In this document: in pieces, positions 46,701 through 55,870 of the stretch
Layout: each line of letters starts with the position of its first letter
Numbering within the stretch: position 1 is the stretch's first letter
From: Mixophyes australis
Lineage: Eukaryota > Chordata > Amphibia > Anura > Limnodynastidae
DNA: 64,000 nucleotides
Reading direction: 5' to 3'
Assembly: GCA_036250195.1 (NCBI GenBank)
Contig: JAVHZZ010000006.1
Span: 155,050,224 to 155,114,223, forward strand
The notes under the pieces: generated by a model
The model's input: the letters and a program-made list of their open reading frames with translations, nothing else
What the model was told of the DNA's origin: nothing
Databases searched by the model: none
Translations under genes and position numbers: made by a program

Positions 46701-49700
46701 TTGCCTCAAATGACATACTACTCATAAATCGATACATGAACAATAATAAAATATATTTACATAATGTAATAACCCTTTCGTCGCTATGAGCCGGTTACTA
46801 ACTGGGCCGCAGCACCCATACATTGAATATATACATTTAAAGTAATAAAAATTACCCTAAATACATTTTTAAATCCACTTGTGCCAGTGCTGGGCTTTAA
46901 CCATGCATCAGGTATTAACCCATTTGATGCTGTGGCAGCCATCTTGACCATGTGGGAGGTGAGGGGGACCCAGCCACTGTCCCTACAGATAGAAAGATGA
47001 GCTTTTTTAGAAAGCTTCCTATTTCACATTGAAGTCCGGCATGGTCATGTCCTCAGTGGCCATAGTGCTCAGACTATGGGAAGAGACCTTTTATTCAGAT
47101 GTCCATGAGAAAGTCAGCAGGCAAAACATGGTAAAGTATTACGGTTATGAAGAGGCATAAAATTTTTTGTGAAGTATCTTTGGACACCATTGCCTTTTCA
47201 GCAAGGTCAATGGCATCATCAGCGGTGGCTAGATGAGCCCTCAGGTTACTCGGTCAAAAATAGCCTAGCCAATATTCCATTTGAAGGGTCCCTACTCTTC
47301 AGTGACAAATTATTGTCCTTTATACATCTGGGGGTAAATCTAACTGCTTGGCACGGGATCAAAGGTCAAAATACTTTCATTCTTCCTCGTCAACACTTCA
47401 ATGTTGGAGATCTTGGCAGTGACAATTGCCAGGATCAGTCCCCAATAACACTGTAGAAGGTAGAATCAAACAATCTGCTCAAGTATGGGCCAACTCTATC
47501 ACTGGTTTGGGATATTGTAAGAAATAGATACAAGATAGTTCCATCAGTATGCCAGGGGAAACTTATTTGTCCAATCTAAGACTCTAACAGCCTCAGCAGC
47601 CTTACATATAGCAGTCTTTACACTTTAAGAAGTGCTCAGGCAATTTCTCTTGGTCTTGCAGGTTGAGTGTACAGGAATTTTATACCAGAATTTTCCTTGT
47701 TAAGAAGTTGTCAAGAGCCTTTTGCACTGTTCTGGATTTGGAGAGATTCAACTGGTATGTCCATACCAGCCACTTTCAGATTAAATCCGAATACTTTCCT
47801 CTTGGAGATTCGCAAAAGGGATTTTTTTTTTATTTTATTTTTTTTACATCCATAGCCCTTCAGGATACCTATTTTCATATCTCTGTTCCAGTACACCAAA
47901 GGAAATTCCTTACGTTCTGGGTCACAGGTCTATCCTTTTGGCCTGACTACATCCCTGACAACTTTGGTAAAAGTGTTTAGTTACTTAGGAGTAATTAAGA
48001 AAGTGTGAAGTTATTATATGGCCCTATTTGGATAGGAATCATCACATGGGCATGGTGACACACATGGAGTCTTCATCTGGAACTCCTGAGTGGGATCACA
48101 AACAGATTTCTCTGAATCATGCCATCACACTTTCACCACCAAAAAGTCTCTCAACTGGTGGCAAAGTCCAAAATTAAAGACAAGAGGAGTGTCTTTTTTT
48201 TTTTTTTTTTTTTTTTTTTTGGAGCCTGAGTGGTCAATATTCAATGTGGACTCCAGTATTGCATGCTGGGTGGGCCCATCTTCTGGAAAAATTAGCACAA
48301 TGGACATGGTCACAAAACATGAAAAAAATTCACGTAAATGTATTTGATATGGGAGCAATGTGGAAGGCTATTCAACTAAAATGGAAATGCCTCAGTATTT
48401 TCTCAGACAATGAGAGAGTTGTGGCCTTCATAAATCGGAAGAAGTACCAGAAGCATAAGTATCAAAACTCATTTCATGGGCTGACAAGTCTGAAGTAACT
48501 CTCAGCATTGCATGTAGAAGGCAAACCTAATAGCCGATTAACTTGGTCACAGTCAAGTTAATCTGGGGGAGTGGGCTCTGCATCAGGAAATGTTTCGGCT
48601 AATAATATAAAAGTTTGGTCTTTCTCAAGTGGACATCATGACAATAAACAAAAATACCAAGGTAATCCAAATTCTTCTCTCAACACAAAGCTCAAAGGAC
48701 AGTGGAAATAGAAGCTCTGACCGTTCTATGGATGATGCATTTGGGGTATGTCTTCCCTCTGTCTCCTCACTCGCAAAAAAAAAAAAAATATAAATAGAAG
48801 TGATAGCAATCCTTTTGTTTTGGCCACATTGTCCATGTTTTCCAACGGCCTAGAAGATGCTACACTAAGAACAATGGCCTCTACATCTTTCGCCAAACTT
48901 CTTGCATCAGGGCCCAATTCTTCATCCAAATCTGGAGCGACTGGCTTTGATGGCATGGAGATTGAGTGGGAGCTGCTCAGAGAAGGGAGTCTGTCTGTGT
49001 TAACGCACTTTTACAAGCAAGAAAGCACTCTTAAATCTAATCTATTATGAAGAAATGTATCACATGGTGTAGGACATGCAGCAAAGGTCTTGCCTTATCT
49101 ATGTTTGAGGAACATGTATCAGCACTGAGTGCCGTGGAGTGTTGATTATTGTTTTCCAAGCAGTGAAGAAGGTCCGTCCCTCTATTGAGCACTAAATTGA
49201 GGTCCCATGGAGCCACAAAAGGACTTGATGTCTGTGATACTTGATGTATGTGAAACTGATGTCTTATCCTTTTGAACAACTACAAGAGGTTTCTCTGAGA
49301 TGGATGACACTAAAGGTGGTGTTCCTAGTGGTGGTTACTTCTACCTGTAATGTTGAAGAATTACAAGCACTGTGGTGCAAAGAACCTTTTCTGAATATCT
49401 ATGCAGATCAAGTGGTACTTTTTGAGCCACTACCATTTCTAGGTGGATCAGAAATGTGATTATACAAGTATACAAGAGGAATGAGCGTAAGGTGCGAGAG
49501 ATTCCAAGTGTCCACTCAACACGAGTGGTAGTAACCTCTAGAGAAATAAGGGCTCTTGCTTCAATGATAGAGCTTTGCAAACCAGCTGGATGGATGTGCA
49601 TCCATACCTTCGCTAGTCCTTATCTGGATGTCTTATCTTCTATTGACTCAGTTGGGAGACCTTTTCTCCACACATGCACTGAATTCTTGATTATGCAGCA

Positions 49701-52700
49701 TATGTGACTGACCGTATATTGTATTGTAGTCCTAACTACTATATTGCTTGGGTACATCCCATTGTCATGGATGCCATGGAGGATTAAAGAGGAAAAATAG
49801 CGAATTATAGTTACCGTTAATTAATTTGCCTCTAAATACTCCATGGCAGCCCAGTTACCCACTCATGTTTTATTTATGCTTTTTCAGATAAAACTTGGTA
49901 AGTCGCTCAGAGGAAGAGGGGAAACTGCCTTATATACTGTCCAGGGGCATTTTTACTTAATCTATCAAAATTAGAAGGGAATTTACCCATTGTAATGACT
50001 GTCATGGAGTATTTTGAGAAAAACGAACGAACAGTAATTATACACTGTTTTTCTAGTTGACATGCAGTAATTTGTAGCAGCTTGTAAACAGCAAGCTTTC
50101 ATTTATTAATTATTTTATTTGTTGTAGTCATATAGCCACAAACATTATTGGGATAATTGTCAACAAAATAAGTAATTGTAATATCTAACATGATAAATAC
50201 AAAGTTAAACAGATAAATAACATTACAAAATGTTCCCTATTGCAAAGCTAATAGATTGGATTCCTGGGCGCATGCAATGTATATATGTGCAAATGTGACA
50301 CAGGATAAAAGGTGATATTTAATTCAGATAATGTAAGACAAACATAAACAAACAAGTTCTGGCCAGAACAAATGTGAAAATCACAATATAATGACAATAA
50401 TATCTTGTAGTGATATAGGAGATATACTGCAAGTGGTGCTTCCGATTAACCCTGCCGGTCTCAAAGAACAGAAAAGATTCTGAGGGTGGGGACTCCCCTC
50501 CATCACCGTATAGGTTCCATCCCCTGGCTGCACTAGTACCGATTAGGAAGCGCTGTCTCCCCCATCTCCTTTACTTGTCTAAAATGTTCCCCATTGTTGA
50601 AACTGTGGAAATAATTGATGTAGTTCTGAGTAAATTACAGATTTGGGGGATTTATATGTATTACATTTGGTTCACTTAGACGTTGTGACATCACTGAGGC
50701 ACAGTGATGGGTTGCCTTATCAGTGATTCATAAGTGAAGGAATAGGCTGCTTTCTCAGTGTTGTCACCTGCTCCTAGTGGAGTGTCTGTCTTTGCAATGA
50801 TGTCACTGGTTCCCAGTGAAGTGATAGGCTGTCTTTGAGGTGATGTCATGGGTTCCTAGTGGATAGGATACATTTTCATTAACATTGTTTCAGCCTACAG
50901 CATTGGTGCCTCAATTATGTTTAGGTGACTTTTATTTTTAATCTTGCATCACAAACTGTGTTTTGTTGACTGCCTTCTTTTAAAAGAGCTTCTGAGTAAT
51001 GAAATAACAGTAACCATAATAAGCACAAATAATAATGTATAACTTATCCATTAGTAAAACTATAGTAAATGAGGTGGAGGCATATTGGCTTGACCACCAC
51101 CCGGAGTAATCCCACCCGGGCATACATTGTTTCTCTTAGCAGTACAAGTGGAATAATTAATAGCTCACAGTTGATGGGTCCACTTAGACTCATTTTTTTG
51201 CATGACTGAATGGCAAAGTATATCATCTTGTTTGGTCTTTTCTACTTGATGTATTTGCAGGAAGTAACAGTGAGGCATGTCCTGAGAGTGTGGTCATTTC
51301 ATCAAAAGCCAGCAGTTGTAACAGCTGTGACTTGTATAATTATATCCCCTCCACGCCGTCTCCTCCACTGCAGGCTGCAACATTGTCAGCCCACTCTGAT
51401 GCTGGCCTTGAAGATTCTGACACCACCCACTTCCTGTTTGGTGAACCTGTACCACGGAAAAGGAAGGTGAGGATATTTTTTTTTTTTCACCCCATTGACT
51501 TTTCTTGGTCCAAAGCAATTTGGACCGTTCTTGAACTCCACTTTGTCTTTGTACAGAACTCTGGGAGACTAATGTTTCGCTGTCTGTGGAAGAATTGTGC
51601 AAAAGTTCTTAGCACGTCCGCTGCCATTCAAAAGCACATTCGGACATCACATTTAGGGTGGGTATGACAGTTGTGGTCAAGGGGAGACATTGCTGTCCTG
51701 AGTGGACTGCATCTTGCTGCTTCTTCATTTATAGTGTAGCTGTACAGCACTTTTCTTGTTGTGTGCAGACCCAGTACAGAACAGGAGCACAACGATGGAG
51801 AAGAAGACTTCTACTATACAGAGATGGATGCTAATGTGGACACATTGACTGATGGACTATCTAGCCTGACACCCACCTCACCCACCACCACTGTCCCCCC
51901 ATCCTTCATCTGTGCAGGGTCCTTAGGAGCAGCCAATAACACAGAGTTGCCTCTCGTATCTCCTCTCAGTCTATCCGCTCCCAGCACACTGTGCCATGTG
52001 CACACCGACCATGCCTATCAAGTGAGTTCATGTTTGTGTGTAACCCATTGAACTTTTCCCATTATCTTTGAATGTTTGGTTAAACCAGCAGATTGATCGC
52101 ACACAGCATACCCCAAACATTGTGTGGGTTTATGTGTAACATTTGGAATTGTCCATGTGCAGCTGCCCATTGACCAATCCTGCTGCTTAGCCAAAGCACT
52201 GGCAGACCTGAGAGCTGGAGATACATGTGTGGCCAAAGTAGACACTGATCCTGTCAAAGTGGCCAGATCAATTCTGGAATGCATCAACAACAGGTTGAAG
52301 AAATGGTACACGCAGTGCTGTTAGTTTCTAACACATTTTGCTAGTGCTTGTATTAGAAATTAACACAGAACTGTTTGTTTTGCAAACCTCCCAGGTTCTT
52401 TATGCAGGGAGACAATCTGGTATAGTGTTGGAAGGGGCAAATATTTCCAGTTGGTCCCCAGCTAGGGGACTACTTTTAAAAATAAAGGACATGTCCAGTC
52501 ACACACTTTTTTTTTTAAGATTTATTGTAAGACAATGGGAGCTTGTAAGAGTAAGCCACTTTCTAAAGCTAACTGCAAATGGAAATTACAAATGTGTCTT
52601 GGATTCAAGCCAATTTGTAGCTCTGCCAAAGGCAGGCAGGATCATGCTGATATATGTAGTTTTACAACAAAAGGAGAGCCATAAGTCGATGAAACCCAGT

Positions 52701-55246
52701 CTAGATTTTAGATCAGGCCTGTCCAACCTGCGGCCCTCCAGATCTTTGTGAGACTACAAGTCCCAGCATGCCCTTCCAGCTATCAACAGGTTGTCTACTG
52801 GCAAAGCATGCTGGGGCTTGTAGTTGAACAACACCTGGAGGGCCGCATGTTGGACAGGCCTGTTTTAGATCATTTCTCCATAGAAAACTAACACAGCCCA
52901 GTGATGAAATGCCAGCTAAACATGAAAATCCTCTTGAAATATGACACAAAAATGGTCATAAAATATTAGATTGTATACTTGGATATTTTTGAGTTGTGTT
53001 CTCCTGTCGTCATGCCCACAGGCTCCCTCTCCCATCAGTGTATCCGTCACCTCTAAGGTCAGCTTTTCCTGGCAGTGTCCACCACTGCTCATCAAGGCAC
53101 CTCCAGTAAGTACCATTGTGCCAGGGCTTATTTCATAAAATAGTGCTATGCAGCATACACACCGATCAGCCACAACAATAAAACCACAAGCCTAATATTG
53201 TGTAGGCCAAAACGGCTCTGACCTGTTGAAGCATGGACTCCACAAGACCTCTTTGGTATCTGGCACCAAGACGATGGCAGCAGATCACTTAAATCCTGTA
53301 ATTTGCGAGGTGGTGCCCCCATGGCTCGGACTTGTTTTTCCAGCACATCCCACAGATGCTCGATCGGATTGAGATCTGGGGAATTTGGAGGCCAAGTCAA
53401 TGCTGTGAACTTTTTGTCATGTTCCTCAAACCGTTCATAAACAATTTTTGCAGTATGGCAAAGTGCATTATCCTGCTGAAAGAGGCCACTGCCATCATGG
53501 AATATTGTTGCCATCGAAGAGGTTTACTTGGTCTGCAACAATGTTTGACATGTACCACCTACCTAAAGTAACATTCACATGAATGCCGGGACTCATGGTT
53601 TCCCAGCATTGTCCAGAGCACCACACTTCCTCCACCTGCTCTCTTCCCCAGGTAAACTAGGTGCGCACACACCTGGCTGTCCACACAATGTAAAAAGATG
53701 GAATTCATGCCCAGCCGCTTATTAATTATATTCTTAGTGAAACAAAATGTCAAATTGCTTTTCCCTGGAACAGTCCGGAACCACCTTCAATTTCATTCAT
53801 TGACTGCATATAGTAAGTTTATCATGTTGAATTTCCTGTGCTTGGAGTCCATGGACTGAGTACTATGGGACCTCTTCATCTATGGTCTGAGGTCTCCTCT
53901 TTGTCTTACACTTTTTTCTACTTTTTTGAGTAGTGATTTCTCCCCTCTCCCTCTTTCTTTAATCTACTCCTTTCCCCCTTCCCTTTTGATAGAAGTTATC
54001 TTTGGCCTCTTTCTTTTGTTAATGTTTCCTGTTCAGCTGCATAATTATATTGCAGGTAACCTATTGTTTTAATTATATATGCTCTTGTTTACAATTTGAC
54101 TCTATATACCTTCCCTTGTTTTCCATATGTTTTTTATTTTTGCAAAATTCAATAAACTTTTATTTAAAAAAACAAAAAAAGGATGCCTTTCTATCATAGC
54201 CAGTGTTAAACTTTTCAGCAATTTGTGCTACAGTAGCTCTTCTTTGGAATTGGACCAGATGAGTTAGCCTTCCCTTCCCACCCGCAATGAGCCTTGGGCG
54301 CCCATGACAAAGTCTCTGATTCACCGGTTGTCCTTCCTTGGACCATTTATGGTAGGTACTAACCACTGCAATCCAGGAACACCCCGCCTTTTTGCTCTGA
54401 TCTAGTCATCACAATTCGGCCCTTGTCAAAGTCGCTCAGATCTTTATGCTTGCCCATTTTTCCTGCTTCAAACACATCAACTTCAACAACTGCAACTGTT
54501 CACTTACTGCCTAATATATCCCACCTATTGACATGTGCAATTGTAACAAGATAATCAATGTTATTCACTTCACTTTTCAGTTTTAATGTTGTGGCTGATT
54601 GGTTGCGATGGATTTCCACATACACCAATCAAATGTAAGATTATTAGACTGGTGAGGGTTACAGCATTGTACTTGGAGAAGAGAATACATTATACACTTT
54701 AAATATAAGGGTAATGAGATGAGCATAATAAGTTAAAGTTTAGAGGCAGTGATTGTTTTGTGTTTATTTCAGCCTCGCTAACTATTTATGGTGTCCTGTT
54801 AACTTAACACTATATATTTTTTTACTTCAATGCGACTTTCCCTAGGTCCGCCCCACTTTCGATATCAATGAGAAAAGGCCGCAGATCCTGACCGCTGCTT
54901 CAAATCCAAAACAAGTGCCCGGGACTCGGTGAGCATCGCACCTCTCCGTCCTGTCTCTTTGTAATGTGCGTCACAGTGTGGATGGGAATCGTTATTTAGT
55001 GGTGAGATGTGACCTGTCATGTGGGTGGTGCTGCTGGTTAGTGACTCATGATCTGTTACACAGAGTGTCATAAAGGCTAAAGAAAATATGAAGTCAGCCA
55101 CTGATCCAGGCCACTCCTTCTTCTTCCTCCCCAGGAAGCCCCGTGGGGAAGCCAAGAAATGCCGCAAGGTGTATGGAATGGAACGGAAAGACTTGTGGTG
55201 CACCGCCTGTCGCTGGAAGAAGGCTTGTCAGAGATTCATAGACTGA
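31604..55246 (+). CDS. slc2a4rg: SLC2A4 regulator (GEF/HDBP1), nine-exon gene
   Basis: Joined exons: 31604-31741, 37583-37767, 38727-38800, 51261-51466, 51557-51657, 51769-52021, 53022-53105, 54846-54928, 55135-55246. They total 1236 nt, 411 aa, with all splice sites GT-AG and phases matching. The human protein is of similar length (about 390 aa). The family (SLC2A4RG, ZNF395, ZNF704) are nuclear zinc-finger transcription factors; SLC2A4RG binds the GLUT4 (SLC2A4) promoter with MEF2A and a GC-rich element of the huntingtin promoter. Visible blocks: [14 protein letters not shown] (109-122); STPSPPL and HFLFGEP.PRKRK (exon 4, basic NLS-like end); an atypical C2H2 finger C210-x4-C215-x12-H228-x4-H233; EDFYYTEMD and [13 protein letters not shown] (exon 6); and a C-terminal C-clamp with C384, C397, C400, C406 ending at Asp411. 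The blocks fit SLC2A4RG better than its paralogs ([22 protein letters not shown]). Exons 3-9 are secure; exons 1-2 rest on phase and splice signals. Confidence 0.92.
31850..32310. repeat. degenerate minisatellite, unit about 35-45 bp
   Basis: The phrase (c/t)tagtgacacccggcactacac followed by a C-rich spacer (cccccttc) recurs roughly ten times with increasing divergence to the right (for example agtgacacctggtactata, agtgacacttggcat). Unit length varies because the C-rich spacer varies. Confidence 0.82.
32728..33040. mobile_element. hAT-like MITE, diverged
   Basis: Ends agtgttctcccc and (inverted) ctagggagaacact form terminal inverted repeats, with further complementarity just inside (agccgggtgg against ccaggtgg). 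The flanks gtggagagt and gggagaggg are only partly alike, so the duplication is eroded. Confidence 0.55.
33603..33829. mobile_element. hAT-type MITE, GC-rich, exact 8-bp TSD
   Basis: A 227-bp element has cagggccgcc and ggcggccctg as its ends, flanked by gggccacc at 33595-33602 and 33830-33837. It contains further internal palindromes (accgggcccggg, ggggcccggt). Non-coding. Confidence 0.88.
35150..35700. repeat. second degenerate minisatellite-like stretch
   Basis: Phrases such as tagtgacaccctgac, ggtgacacacctcacc, gtgacaactgggac and tagtaatccc recur with C-rich spacers. They resemble a more decayed form of the array at 31850-32310, separated from it by 3 kb of MITE-containing intron. Includes a CCCC(AC)n tract near 35236. 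Confidence 0.45.
36430..36836. mobile_element. large palindromic MITE
   Basis: About 400 bp with imperfect inverted ends (ataccactttcacactgc at the left; gcagtgcgaatggggtatt at the right) and several internal inverted blocks around ggcaataacccgggtt. Non-coding; superfamily uncertain. Confidence 0.6.
37583..37767 (+). CDS. slc2a4rg: slc2a4rg exon 2
   Basis: The acceptor is ttctctatag|gta and the donor is cacag|gtcagg. The exon enters in phase 0, codes residues 47-107, and leaves two bases that complete Arg108 with exon 3. It is rich in Gln, Ser and Thr, with no known domain. Confidence 0.72.
37991..38160. mobile_element. hAT-type MITE, TSD with one mismatch
   Basis: The element begins cagtggcggat and ends atccgcccctg. 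Flanks gttgcaac (37983-37990) and gttacaac (38161-38168) differ at one base. It contains a C20 homopolymer region. Lies in intron 2 of slc2a4rg. Confidence 0.78.
38727..38800 (+). CDS. slc2a4rg: slc2a4rg exon 3
   Basis: The acceptor is cttttctccag|g and the donor is gcaacag|gtattt. It encodes the [17 protein letters not shown] block, one of the strongest family signatures (the paralogs have a related MDEMMAAMVLTSLS block). The donor is phase 1. Confidence 0.92.
39655..40738 (-). mobile_element. Tc1-like DNA transposon, copy 1, decayed
   Basis: Terminal inverted repeats (tacactgatcagccacaac at the left, inverted tggctgattggtgta at the right) lie at TA dinucleotides. Minus-strand frames show degenerate Tc1 transposase: a SS(D/G)LFQQDN block near 39990, and the helix-turn-helix N-terminal part near 40244-40537. 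Stops and frameshifts make it inactive. Related to the copy at 53156-54606. Confidence 0.85.
41009..43950 (-). mobile_element. L2/CR1-type LINE, antisense, decayed
   Basis: The 3' end on the minus strand is the (ATT)n plus ttataaagcgccacag tail at 41009-41055. The longest remains are at 42082-41510, an RT C-terminal region ([35 protein letters not shown]), which continues in another frame to 41275 ([14 protein letters not shown]). Near 43300 there is endonuclease-like sequence ([22 protein letters not shown]). Much of the central RT is disrupted. It lies antisense to slc2a4rg. Confidence 0.88.
44640..49960 (+). mobile_element. DIRS-type tyrosine-recombinase retroelement, decayed
   Basis: Termini are inverted: aagtaaaaacatccctggacagtat near 44644 against its inverse atactgtccaggggcattttt near 49934. 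Inside, plus-strand fragments are diagnostic of DIRS: RT ([20 protein letters not shown] near 47690; [14 protein letters not shown] near 47870), a DIRS-type RNase H (VDSSIACWG near 48245), and a tyrosine recombinase C-terminal segment ([13 protein letters not shown] near 49600). Many stops, homopolymer runs (T-run at about 48196) and an LTR inserted at 45793 make it non-functional. DIRS elements lack integrase and target duplications, as here. Confidence 0.85.
45793..46780 (-). mobile_element. Gypsy-type LTR nested in the DIRS element
   Basis: It begins tgtgactgaatggg and shares many blocks with the LTR at 61314-62310 (gaccact(t/c)ctactggtgtcacc, gtttacttctggg, gagtgtaagctcttatctgttggtca, gatg(a/g)tttatt). 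The right boundary is near 46780 but not exact. Confidence 0.65.
50685..50870. repeat. degenerate tandem phrase repeat
   Basis: Variants of gatgtcac(t/a)gg(g)ttcc(c/t)agtg and gtgataggctg occur about three times at 50-65 bp spacing. Related phrases reappear at about 56060-56135. Confidence 0.5.
51261..51466 (+). CDS. slc2a4rg: slc2a4rg exon 4
   Basis: The acceptor is gtatttgcag|ga and the donor is aggaag|gtgagg. It codes residues 133-201, a Ser/Pro-rich segment with STPSPPL, then [13 protein letters not shown]; the basic end is a likely nuclear localisation signal. It follows a 12.5-kb intron. Confidence 0.93.
51557..51657 (+). CDS. slc2a4rg: slc2a4rg exon 5 (C2H2 zinc finger)
   Basis: The acceptor is tttgtacag|aac and the donor is tttagg|gtgggt. 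This exon contains the whole single zinc finger: C210, C215, H228, H233 with the hydrophobic core F208, L219 and I225. The C-x4-C spacing is the form shared by SLC2A4RG, ZNF395 and ZNF704. Confidence 0.95.
51769..52021 (+). CDS. slc2a4rg: slc2a4rg exon 6
   Basis: The acceptor is gtgtgcag|acc and the donor is tatcaa|gtgagt (phase 0). It codes residues 235-319: an acidic EDFYYTEMD patch, the [13 protein letters not shown] block, a Pro/Ser/Thr-rich stretch and the closing HTDHAYQ motif, all in the order seen in the human protein. Confidence 0.95.
52163..52293 (+). other. candidate cassette exon in slc2a4rg intron 6
   Basis: A 131-nt stretch begins after a cag at 52160-52162 and ends before a gt at 52294 (caacag|gttgaa). 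It is open in the phase following exon 6 (reading [16 protein letters not shown]..., 43 codons plus 2 nt). The open frame extends from 52124 to 52324 without a stop. It has a weak polypyrimidine tract. Splicing it between exons 6 and 7 would shift the frame of exons 7-9. I recognise no homologous segment in this family. Confidence 0.3.
52714..52862. mobile_element. hAT-type MITE, exact 8-bp TSD
   Basis: A 149-bp element begins caggcctgtccaacctgcgg and ends with the inverted equivalent (ccgcatgttggacaggcctg). It is flanked by ttttagat at 52706-52713 and 52863-52870. An internal actacaagtcccagcatgc palindrome pair is typical of a widespread vertebrate hAT MITE. Confidence 0.9.
53022..53105 (+). 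CDS. slc2a4rg: slc2a4rg exon 7
   Basis: The acceptor is tgcccacag|gct and the donor is cctcca|gtaagt. It has 28 codons, symmetric phase 0, residues 320-347 ([17 protein letters not shown]), corresponding to the Pro/Ser/aromatic segment after the HAYQ motif in ZNF395. Skipping it would keep the frame. Confidence 0.85.
53156..54606 (-). mobile_element. Tc1-like DNA transposon, copy 2, interrupted by a poly(A) insert
   Basis: The left end is tacacaccgatcagccacaac, and the right end is inverted gttgtggctgattgg. It is located in slc2a4rg intron 7. The minus-strand frame at 53514-53146 preserves the catalytic half of transposase: [13 protein letters not shown] and [13 protein letters not shown], where I count 36 residues between the second catalytic Asp and the Glu. 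An N-terminal fragment lies at 54180-54366. About 0.5 kb at 53705-54178 is a foreign poly(A)-tailed insert. Confidence 0.87.
53705..54178 (+). mobile_element. L1-type 3' UTR inserted in the Tc1-like element
   Basis: A non-coding T-rich sequence ends ttcaataaacttttatttaaaaaaac, that is, AATAAA plus a poly(A) tail. Flanks aaaaagatgg (53695) and aaaaaaaggatg (54174) suggest a short target duplication. The Tc1-like sequence resumes at cctttctatcatagccag. Confidence 0.65.
54846..54928 (+). CDS. slc2a4rg: slc2a4rg exon 8
   Basis: The acceptor is ttccctag|gtc and the donor is gactcg|gtgagc. It codes residues 348-374 and supplies two bases of Arg375. No known domain; phases agree with exons 7 and 9. 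Confidence 0.85.
55135..55246 (+). CDS. slc2a4rg: slc2a4rg exon 9 (C-clamp and stop)
   Basis: The acceptor has a strong pyrimidine tract (cttcttcttcctccccag|g). It encodes [16 protein letters not shown] and then the four-cysteine C-clamp, nearly identical to human SLC2A4RG, and ends ...RFID before TGA at 55244-55246. The C-clamp is the DNA-binding module described for HDBP1 and HDBP2. Confidence 0.96.
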
Positions 55247-55870
55247 CTGGTGCAGCCGCTAAACCTCAACTGCCCCTAAGGGGCACAACTGAGCTTTCTC
55301 TTTAGACTCAGTTTTATTCCAAACTTTTTTTGTGGAATTTAGGACCGTTGTTATACACCTGATATTTTTATAAATGGATTTTATTTCCTTTTCCTATGGT
55401 CTGGAGCTGCCCCTTGTGGGCTGGACCCTGGTTGACCATGAGAGTTTTGTTCTCGGGTAGCACTCCACCAATTCCTGAGATTATTGTGGACTGTTTGAGG
55501 GAGAGAAGACACATTTATTTTTTTATATCGCGAGACGTGTCTGGGGAGATGGAAGGTGCGGGGTTTTATGGCGTGGGTGGGGGGGTGATGTGTGTTTTTA
55601 CAATTTTTTTTTTTTTTATTATTTTTTTTTCCCATTTTGTCGGTTGGTTTTGCTGCACTTTGCTTTGCACTTTGTGGAGGCTCTATGGACATGGGGGTGG
55701 GGGGGAGGGATATTCAGGAGCAGCAGGCACATTTATTGGCAAAAAAGGGTTTATAGACCCAAAACTGGACTCCGGAGGTAGGAGAGAAAAGTTAACTCTG
55801 TATTATAAGCAGGCTGTCCAACACCGGTTAGTACAGCAGATTTTTCATTAAATGGGGATTATATCTTTGT
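55247..55870 (+). other. slc2a4rg: slc2a4rg 3' UTR (predicted)
   Basis: Non-coding sequence follows the stop codon, T-rich with several poly-T and poly-G runs. It ends at the first plausible polyadenylation signal. Longer forms cannot be excluded, because other AATAAA motifs occur farther downstream (for example near 58090). Confidence 0.55.
55847..55852 (+). terminator. polyadenylation signal ATTAAA
   Basis: attaaa lies 600 bp after the stop and is followed within 20 bp by T/GT-rich sequence (atctttgttttttaac), the usual downstream element. Confidence 0.5.

Larger units (their letters stand above)
38801..51260 (+). other. slc2a4rg intron 3, 12.5 kb, repeat-filled
   Basis: The largest intron holds a Tc1-like element (39655-40738), an antisense L2 LINE (41009-43950), a sense DIRS element with a nested LTR (44640-49960) and a degenerate repeat at 50685-50870. 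The remaining stretches (38801-39654, 50000-50680, 50880-51260) show nothing I can name. No additional exon is required by reading phase. Confidence 0.7.
52022..53021 (+). other. slc2a4rg intron 6
   Basis: A 1-kb intron containing the candidate cassette exon and the hAT MITE at 52714-52862. The 137-codon open frame at 52338 runs through intron sequence into the MITE and is not a gene. Confidence 0.7.

Noticed and set aside
48196..48220. Long poly-T run in the DIRS element considered as a LINE or pseudogene tail
   Set aside because: DIRS coding fragments continue on both sides in the same orientation, so it is an expanded homopolymer rather than an insertion end.
52338..52751. 137-codon plus-strand open frame in intron 6
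   Set aside because: It runs into the hAT MITE at 52714 and through an A/T-rich segment without protein character; not compatible as an exon.
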